Of a stretch of DNA of 38,666 bases, positions 32,936 to 38,666 are shown piece by piece. Position 1 is the stretch's first letter, and each line of letters starts with the position of its first letter. Source of the stretch: Caulobacteraceae bacterium (GTDB lineage: Bacteria > Pseudomonadota > Alphaproteobacteria > Caulobacterales > Aquidulcibacteraceae); assembly GCA_016703335.1 (NCBI GenBank), contig JADJCG010000021.1:1-38666 (forward strand), read 5' to 3'. The notes beneath the pieces were generated by a model. It did not search any database. It worked only from the letters and a program-made list of their open reading frames with translations, and was not told the origin of the DNA. A program made the translations under genes and the position numbers.

Positions 32936-33022
32936 CTTCGACTGGCCTACTCTCTCAATTCAGTCGGTGACTTGGCGCACGCAGCAACGGCGTGTTGTCG
33001 CCGGTTGCGGTCATTCGGGAAT
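32936..33022. repeat. Dispersed intergenic repeat, copy 2 (second half)
   Basis: It shares TGGCCTACTC, then a CGGT-AGTGA/CGGTGACTT variant, GCAACGGCGTGTTGTCGCCGG and GCGGTCATTC with copy 1, at about 85% identity by eye. It overlaps the 3' end of the minus-strand gene at 33011-33454. Confidence 0.6.
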
Positions 33023-33454
33023 GTCTTGCGGCGGAGGATCGGCGATGCGCGCTCGAACCCGTGCAAGCCGCTCCTGATAGATTGGGCATTCGATAGGATC
33101 GCGATTGGGGTGCAATCGGCTCCACTCCCTCATCGCTTCCTGCTCGCGTTTGACGCGTGCGAGCTCGGGATGAAATTGCGGTGGTCGGATGATGCGGGCC
33201 ATTGGACGCCATTTCGCGTTTGGTAGGCCGAATAGGAACCGCGACCGCTGCGCCTGTTTCAGTGCGCCCCACCATCGCCCGTAAATTGCCCTAGCGTCTT
33301 GGCAGTCGTGCATGCGCCGGCGCGCCCAAAACGGATGGTCTGGATTGCGCCAAATCCGGATGGACTCGATGGGGCCGAACGCCAGGATGGTGCGAAACCA
33401 TTGCGGTGGAACCAACAACAAGCGCCACCGAGGCGTGGGTTCAAACATAAGCAA
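33011..33454 (-). CDS. Hypothetical Arg/Trp-rich protein
   Basis: This open frame of 147 residues starts at the ATG at 33454. It has many Trp, Arg and Pro residues (RIWRNPDHPFWARRRMHDCQ, IYGRWWGALKQAQRSRFLFG, LHPNRDPIECPIYQERLARV). No signal peptide or membrane segment is evident. I do not recognise the family. Its coding status rests on frame length and a sensible amino-acid order; its end lies within a dispersed repeat. Confidence 0.4.
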   Translation of the reverse strand: MLMFEPTPRWRLLLVPPQWFRTILAFGPIESIRIWRNPDHPFWARRRMHDCQDARAIYGRWWGALKQAQRSRFLFGLPNAKWRPMARIIRPPQFHPELARVKREQEAMREWSRLHPNRDPIECPIYQERLARVRARIADPPPQDIPE

Positions 33455-33501
33455 CCTCCTACCTATGGGTGGAGAGTCTGTTTTTCGGCGTTAGCAGACG
33501 C

Positions 33502-33852
33502 TCAGTGTTCCCGTGGTGAGTCCAACGGCGGCGCAGTGGATTCTTGGGAGCGACCAATCTCGCGATCCCAAATTTTGAAGATGGTCCAGATGCCAAACAT
33601 CCATGGAATAGCTTCGGAGCCAGCCACCAGAGCAGCAGCCGCGTCCTGACCCGCCTCGGTTAGTTCGCCATACGCCTGCGAAACCAATATTTTGATTGCT
33701 GTGAGGCTAGCACCCACGGACAAGGTTGCGCCAATGCGCGCAAAGTAGAACCGCCAGGTACGTGCTGGTTTTTCAGAACCGCTTTGCATCTCAAACACCC
33801 CGAGGCGCGATCCCGACTGCAACATTGCGCGTACCCTAGTCCGCGCGACCAC
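33502..33852 (-). CDS. Small hypothetical membrane protein
   Basis: The frame gives 116 residues; the inner ATG of MQSGSEKPARTWRFYFARIG may be the real start. Two hydrophobic segments follow: IGATLSVGASLTAIKILVSQ and AAALVAGSEAIPWMFGIWTI. The C-terminus is polar. The family is unknown to me. It stands alone between two other unassigned minus-strand genes. Confidence 0.4.
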   Translation of the reverse strand: MVARTRVRAMLQSGSRLGVFEMQSGSEKPARTWRFYFARIGATLSVGASLTAIKILVSQAYGELTEAGQDAAAALVAGSEAIPWMFGIWTIFKIWDREIGRSQESTAPPLDSPREH

Positions 33853-33871
33853 CGCACACTAGCGAGGTCAG

Positions 33872-33937
33872 TGTCCGCTTCGGGCCAGCGTGCGTCATAG
33901 CCAAGATTTTCGCGACCGGCCTACTCGCTCAATTGCT
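33872..33937. repeat. Dispersed intergenic repeat, copy 3 (first half)
   Basis: TGTCCGCT--GGGCCAGCGTGCGTCATAGC and the following ATTTTCGCGA-TGGCCTACTC segment match copy 1 at 32419 with few differences. Confidence 0.6.
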
Positions 33938-34014
33938 GCCGCTTGCGCCCTGCCCGCGTGAAGGGCTCAAGTTCGCCGAAAGTGGACGCTCGATAACGAT
34001 CCTGCGTCATCAGG

Positions 34015-34260
34015 CTAGCCTTCTGGCTTCAGCGCGGCTTGGAACGAAGCTTGTGCTTCTGGATGGGTCTCAATCTCAAGATGCATCCAAAGCACGCCGG
34101 CGACCAGGAACGTGGCGTTACGCGCGTCGAAGATGCGATTGTAGACGAGCGCGCCGTCATCCTGCAGGAAACTATTCAGGTAGCCGTGCGCCAAGGACTC
34201 AGGCGCGATCGCCCGCGCCGCGATGGCCTCAATGGAATCGATTACCGCTTGCCCCTCCAT
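34015..34260 (-). CDS. Small hypothetical protein
   Basis: The 81-residue frame reads AVIDSIEAIAARAIAPESLA, then HGYLNSFLQDDGALVYNRIF and ATFLVAGVLWMHLEIETHPE. The same frame continues upstream with SFALFLPAG before the ATG, so the real start may be earlier or behind an indel. It is helical in appearance with one weakly hydrophobic segment. No family recognised. Confidence 0.35.
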   Translation of the reverse strand: MEGQAVIDSIEAIAARAIAPESLAHGYLNSFLQDDGALVYNRIFDARNATFLVAGVLWMHLEIETHPEAQASFQAALKPEG

Positions 34261-34437
34261 GCCAGCGGGAAGAAAGAGCGCGAATGAAAGACGCGAGTGT
34301 GGCCCGGTATCTAGTTCTCAACGCCGCTCGTCAATCACGAGCAAGCCGAAGCGTCGAAACCTGCCAATGGCAGCCCGGCTGTGTTCGTGCCGTTCATCAT
34401 CCTGCAGTGCACTGTCGCGATCTCGCCGTTTGCAGAC

Positions 34438-34773
34438 CTAGACCCAGAAGAACAATAGCTGGGCTGTGTAAGAGACAAACCGTCGTATGGATCGAGCGCG
34501 GCTAGCTAACCAACCTGCGCTGATGCCAATCGGAAACGCACCCACCAATGACCACTGAAGCGGCACGACCACACTTAGCAACGCCGTTGCCGTTATGTCC
34601 GCTAAAATAGAGACGACCCAGAAGGTGAGCCAAAGGTCACCGACGTCTTCCAACTCTGTGGCGTCGTCGTCAGTCATGCTTTCAAGATCGGATCGCCAAG
34701 AGGTGGCGCCAACGTCCGCATAGAGCCAACGTAGGCCGTCCGGTACAAAATCACGAATGGCAAAGTCGCTCAA
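34438..34773 (-). CDS. Hypothetical membrane protein
   Basis: The 111-residue frame has a polar N-terminal half (LRWLYADVGATSWRSDLESM, DDDATELEDVGD) and three hydrophobic segments after it (LTFWVVSILADITATALLSV, LVGAFPIGISAGWLA, FVSYTAQLLFFWV). No family recognised. The order of polar and membrane parts is too regular for a chance frame, so I consider it a real gene. Confidence 0.45.
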   Translation of the reverse strand: MSDFAIRDFVPDGLRWLYADVGATSWRSDLESMTDDDATELEDVGDLWLTFWVVSILADITATALLSVVVPLQWSLVGAFPIGISAGWLASRARSIRRFVSYTAQLLFFWV

Positions 34774-34908
34774 AACGTGACGCTGGCGTCAGCAGGCCGC
34801 GACCGGCCTAATCTCGCCGATTCCAGACATTGCCAGCGTTGGGTTGGGCGCCAGCGAGCGTTCCGCTATCAAGTTCTCAAAGACCCAATAACCGCTGATT
34901 GAACCCGC

Positions 34909-35528
34909 ATGAACCTCTACGACCGCTACATCCTGCCCCCGCTGCTTAGCATGGCCTGTTCCTGCAATCCGGTTCGGATGCAGCGCGACAAGATTGTGCC
35001 GCAAGCACAGGGCGTCGTGCTCGAACTGGGCTTCGGCGCAGGCCTGAACCTGCCACACTACGATCCGCGCAAGGTGGTCAAACTTTATGCCTTGGAGCCA
35101 GCGGTAGGCATGCTGGCGCGCGCCCGCAAAGCAGCGCATCGCGCGGCTTTCCCCGTCGAAATCCTCGCCGAGAAAGCCGAGGCGCTGTCGCTTCCAAACG
35201 CCAGTGTAGACACCGTGCTCGTCACCTATTCCCTGTGTACGATCCCAAACGCAGTCACAGCGCTTGAAGGCGCGCGGCGCGCACTCAAGCCTAGCGGACG
35301 CCTGCTGTTCTGCGAACACGGGTTGGCGCCCGATGACGGCGTGCGCCGCTGGCAGCAACGCATCGAGCCAGTCTGGAGCATGATTGGCGGCGGCTGCCAT
35401 CTGACGCGTGACATACCAAAGCTGATCCGCGACGGCGGATTCACCATCGACGAGTTGGACACGATGTACCTACCCAAGTCGCCCAAATGGGCTGGCTTCA
35501 ATTACTGGGCGCCGCGCAACCGTGTTGA
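34909..35528 (+). CDS. Class I SAM-dependent methyltransferase (METTL7/UbiE-like), end corrected
   Basis: The protein begins MNLYDRYILPPLLSMACS and has motif I in VVLELGFGAGLNLPHYDP, then YALEPAVGMLARARKAA, SVDTVLVTYSLCTIPNAVTA and LKPSGRLLFCEHGLAPDDGV, followed by WAGFNYW. This is a familiar small bacterial methyltransferase group whose natural substrate is not firmly known. The open frame runs on to 35604, but one added G in the GGG run at 35507-35509 would give the usual ending FNYWGAAQPC and a stop at 35526-35528. I therefore end the gene there. Confidence 0.85.
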
Positions 35529-35657
35529 CGGCTGCCCAATTGAACCATCGCACGCGCCATTGGACATGTTTCGCGACGCAGCGACGGAGAGACATCGCCG
35601 TTAGTAGTCACATCGCCCGAACGTTGAACACTTCCACAGAAGAGGCGCGGCGCCAAT

Positions 35658-35852
35658 TCACGCTCGCTTGGCCGGACAGGTATTGAAGCCGAACATTGCG
35701 TAGAGTGGGCACCACCCGACAAGGCCCGTAACGAGCGGCACCAGGCCCACGTAAGCCCAGGGTGTCTGCGGACCGATGAATGCGAGCGATAACACGCTCG
35801 CTCCGACAACAACGCGCAAGACCCGGTCAATCGCGCCTTCATTAGCCTTCAT
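35658..35852 (-). CDS. DUF2892 (YgaP-type) small membrane protein
   Basis: The ATG at 35852 has GGAGG 6 bases upstream, so I prefer it to the longer frame start. The 64-residue protein reads NEGAIDRVLRVVVGASVLSL, then VGLVPLVTGLVGWCPLYAMF and GFNTCPAKRA. This is the DUF2892 pattern: two membrane segments and the G-CP-Y---G--TC motif. These domains often accompany rhodanese or sulfide-related genes. It lies downstream of a Crp/Fnr regulator on the same strand and is probably under its control. Confidence 0.88.
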   Translation of the reverse strand: MKANEGAIDRVLRVVVGASVLSLAFIGPQTPWAYVGLVPLVTGLVGWCPLYAMFGFNTCPAKRA

Positions 35853-35916
35853 GGTCGCCTCCTTTGTGGGACGTCGCAACCATGTCGAAGCCGAAGAAGG
35901 CGTGTCGGTGACTAAG

Positions 35917-36531
35917 TCACACTTCGTCCGCCAGACGCTGCAAAGCGGCTCTGCGCAGTACCTGTACTCTGCCGCGCGACAAAGCGAGTATCCCCTGTTT
36001 CGCCATAGTCGAAAGTAGCCGGCTAACCGCCTCCCGCGCTGATCCGATCTCTATGGCGAGGTCCTCGTGCGTAACCCGCGCCAAGCCATCACCATCGATC
36101 AATCGAACAAGCGCGGTGGCCACACGCTGCTCGAGCCCGGTGAAAGCCAGAGCCTCCACCGTGCGTTCGAAGTCCACGAAGCGCTCGGCCACCGAGTTCA
36201 TAACCGCGCTCCGAAACGCCGTGTCGTTGATCATGAGTTGATCAAATGCGCCAGGCGGAATGAGAAGCGCCTCTATCGCTTCCTCCACAACGCCTTCGGC
36301 GCCGTAGGCGCGATGCTGAACTAAGCATGTGAACGTCTGCAGACATATCTCGCCGGGCTGGACACGATAGAGAACAATTTCACGTCCACTCGCCGAACTG
36401 ATCGTCACTTTGATTGAGCCGCGCTCCAGCGCCAAAAACCCTGGACAGGGATCACCACTGCGAAAAAGCCGATCGCCCACACCGGCCCTCATCGGTCTGA
36501 CGCCTTGTGCCTTCTCAGCGTTCGACACCAT
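35917..36531 (-). CDS. Crp/Fnr-family transcriptional regulator, N-terminus possibly lost
   Basis: The cyclic-nucleotide-binding-like domain reads GVGDRLFRSGDPCPGFLALE, GSIKVTISSASGREIVLYRV, QPGEICLQTFTCLVQ; the winged helix reads TALVRLIDGDGLARVTHEDL, AIEIGSAREAVSRLLSTMAK, then GRVQVLRRAALQRLADEV. No FNR-type cysteine cluster is evident at the N-terminus. The longest frame starts at 36579, inside the dps remnant, so its first residues are read from dps sequence in another frame; I begin at the ATG at 36531. Compared with relatives about 15-20 N-terminal residues appear to be missing. It probably controls the DUF2892 gene downstream. Confidence 0.82.
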   Translation of the reverse strand: MVSNAEKAQGVRPMRAGVGDRLFRSGDPCPGFLALERGSIKVTISSASGREIVLYRVQPGEICLQTFTCLVQHRAYGAEGVVEEAIEALLIPPGAFDQLMINDTAFRSAVMNSVAERFVDFERTVEALAFTGLEQRVATALVRLIDGDGLARVTHEDLAIEIGSAREAVSRLLSTMAKQGILALSRGRVQVLRRAALQRLADEV

Positions 36532-36551
36532 CCGATTGACCATCACGACTA

Positions 36552-36748
36552 TCACCCACCGGCATCCACTGCATTCCACAATTCCGTGTACTGGGTCATG
36601 AACATCACGTGCAGCGTGTTGAACATCGGCCCGTCACGTTCCAGTGAAAATTGTGCGTCGTCAAGATAGAGCGTGGATGTATCAGCCAGAGCTTCGACAG
36701 CTCGATGGCGATCTGCGCACGATCCTCCGCCGAGATGCCGATTTCCAT
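36552..36748 (-). pseudogene. dps: Truncated dps (ferritin-like DNA-protection protein)
   Basis: The start is MEIGISAEDRAQIAIELSKL, followed after indels by LTTHNFHWNVTG, which holds the ferroxidase His of Dps, and FNTLHVMFMTQYTELWNAVD. Two codons later the frame stops. A full Dps is about 160 residues, so only the first 65 or so remain. The Crp/Fnr regulator begins directly after, without its usual N-terminus. A deletion that joined the two genes would explain both defects. Confidence 0.8.
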
Positions 36749-36899
36749 GTGTCTCGCGTCCCGCTTTCCAGCTACTGGCATCCTCACTTTAACAACATGG
36801 GCACTGGCTTACCGCTCTGCCAGCGACCGCCGTGCGACAGAAGCGACCAGAGTCCTCCATTGGTTTGCAATCGCTTCTCCTATTCAGCGGCGTTCGTTT

Positions 36900-38666
36900 C
36901 CGGAGGTGTGGGTCCGCGATGTTAGGGGTGGCGTCCAGTGGCCTCTCATCGTCGCGCATCACAACGTAAATCGCTGGGATCACCAGCACCGTAGCGTGTC
37001 GATGAGGGCGAGACCGAAAAGCAGCGAGATCGCGAGCCCTTGGAAGATCGGATCGAACAGAATGACGGTCGCGCCGATCGTTGCGGCAAGCGCCGTAAGC
37101 ATGATCGGCTTGAACCGGGAATGGCCCCGGCTTCCAGCAATACGTCGCGGGCGGACGCTCCGCCGTTTTGGCGTGGGATGAAGTCCACTAGCAGAGATCG
37201 GTTTCTGACAATGATGCCCGCAAGCGCGATGAAACCGATCATCGACGTCGCCGTAAATGGCGCATTGAAGAGGATGTATCCGATCACGATGCCGATGAGT
37301 GTGAAGCGGGATCGGCGTCAAATGACAGAGGCAGTTTGAAGCTTTTGAGACTGGCCACGACAAAGTGTAGATGGCGAGGATCGCCACCATAGGCGCATGG
37401 CGCCCATATCGCGGAGAGGTCACGTAGGTGATCTCCCGCGCCATCCCACAAAATCGAGGCGCGTTTTCGCGTTCGCCGGCTGGCGGTGCACTAAGATTTG
37501 CGGCCGCTCTACAGCGCCCCAATCTTGCTCGCGGACGAAACCGCTCCGCATCGAGCATCCGTAGATCGGCGCCTCATACGCGCCGGCAAGTTCCACCTCT
37601 CCGTTTCGGCGTAGCGACCGTTGCGGCGGAAGATGGGATATGGTCCCTCTTCCTCCCCTGCGCCGATAACCAACTCGCTCGCCGAGTTCGACAGAGGCGA
37701 ACTCCGTTCTACGTCGCTGCCACGGGCATGGATGCCGAGTGCTGAGTCAAGACCCCGCTGACTGCGGCGGTCGCACACCGCGATCTCGAGTGGTTGCGTC
37801 CTTCGCCGCGATGCGAGTAGCCAATCCCTTGACCGCGCCATCGCGACCGCAACGCTATCCATCATGTGTCGCGTTCGGACACGCCGAAGAATTCTATCTG
37901 CTCGCGGTTGGGCGTGAGGCGGCACGGGCGGGCCGCCAGACGCCATAACCATTGTCGATATCCACGGAACCTGGCGAAAGATGTCCTGCAGCTGACGCCG
38001 CCTCGCGGCAGGTTTGCACATCTGGACCGGACGCCGCCAGCAACGTCGCGATAACTGGCGGACCAGGCGGCACCTCGACGACGCGGATGACCGATCCTTC
38101 CGGCAACGAGAGGCCTGGAGGCATGGCGCAGATCAAGAACGATGGCGTGGCTCGTACGGCTGCGCTCGCCTTTTAGGCAGCAGGGTCAATTGCAGATCCA
38201 CCCAATTCCGGGCGCTGGCGCATATAGTGCCGAACGGACCGTTGAAGTTGAAGGGCGCAGCCGTGCCCGCATACGCATCCCACGGATACGACTTCGGGTT
38301 CGTTTACTGCGAGATGCCGGCGGCTTCGATGAGGACGCGCTCCGGTAGCCTCTGAGTGAGGCCCCTCGGGCAGATCGACAACAACTTGCGCTTCGGTTTG
38401 TTGTCGAACGGCGGCAGCTTCACACGCACTGTGCGCGTGGCGAAGAATAGCGTGCAGGCAACCAAAGTCGCGACACCAACAATGACCAAAAACCGGCGCG
38501 CCCCTTTGCGGGAGCGAATAATGGGGGCGACTTTTCGGCGATAAAGCCGCCCGAACAAAGCCTTCTTCGTCGTGCTGGTGCGCTGACCATTGCGCCGTAG
38601 CGGCGCCCATTCTTCGGCGCAGGCTTGAGCATCAGCCAAGGGCGATGACGACTGCGACGAAGAATG
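36900..38666 (-). pseudogene. RND efflux transporter, C-terminal half, heavily frame-interrupted and running off the window
   Basis: Fragments in all three minus frames line up with the second half of an RND pump of about 1040 residues: VKLPPFDNKP, QVVVDLPEG, VNEPEVVSV, LVRHYYMRQRPELG, DIFRQVPWISTMVMASGGPP, then FNAPFTATSMIGFIALAGII with RNRSLLVDF, LLEAGAIP, IMLTALAATIGATVILFDPI and FQGLAISLLFGL, and LVIPAIYVVMRDD at the end. The family exports metals or hydrophobic compounds through a tripartite complex. About ten frame changes in 1.75 kb is far denser than elsewhere in the window, so real decay is more likely here. The N-terminal half would lie beyond the right edge. Confidence 0.8.

Overview
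The window reads as an alphaproteobacterial chromosome, most like the Caulobacterales/Hyphomonadales type. The support is high GC, FecI/FecR/TonB signalling, a McjB-type fused lasso protein next to an AtxE-type isopeptidase, a LuxI/LuxR pair, a DUF3363-like relaxase and a large serine recombinase beside a tRNA-Val gene. This placement is inferred from gene content, without any database search.

Left part (1-14.1 kb): a partial metal-rich secreted protein, a tRNA-Thr and two small XRE regulators with the same operator come first. Then a lasso-peptide locus follows as two facing gene sets. On the plus strand are a FecI sigma factor, a FecR anti-sigma factor, a TonB receptor with an STN signalling domain, and a lasso-peptide isopeptidase. 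On the minus strand, reading leftwards, are LuxR, LuxI, an Fe(II)/2-oxoglutarate dioxygenase, a GntR regulator, two lasso precursors, the fused RRE/protease B protein and the cyclase C. No ABC exporter is present, as is usual for isopeptidase-type lasso loci. The likely logic is that cells make two lasso peptides under quorum-sensing and/or GntR control, detect or import them through the TonB receptor, report this through FecR/FecI, and open the ring with the isopeptidase. The luxR-luxI-dioxygenase-gntR-precursor line-up is the most unusual part of the window.

Middle part (14.3-24.1 kb): a degraded conjugative or integrative element. It holds a TraF-type S26 peptidase, a ParB-like protein, an SSB-like protein, an ArdC-type antirestriction protein, a relaxase with a shortened C-terminus and a large serine recombinase whose end overlaps tRNA-Val. 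parB, ssb and ardC each follow a strong inverted repeat, an arrangement reminiscent of plasmid leading regions. No type IV secretion genes are visible.

Right part (24.2-38.7 kb): an intact iron ABC transporter (fbpABC type), a methyltransferase-like protein, a lipoprotein hydrolase and a uracil-DNA-glycosylase-family protein. After these come a CBU_0592-like membrane protein, poorly conserved small genes with a dispersed repeat, a second methyltransferase, a DUF2892 protein, a Crp/Fnr regulator, a truncated dps and a heavily broken RND pump.

Many genes outside 24.2-31.6 kb are interrupted by one-base indels, often in short homopolymers. Both tRNA genes carry the same kind of defect, so assembly error is a serious possibility. 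I give the span of each broken gene as one feature and say where the frames change.
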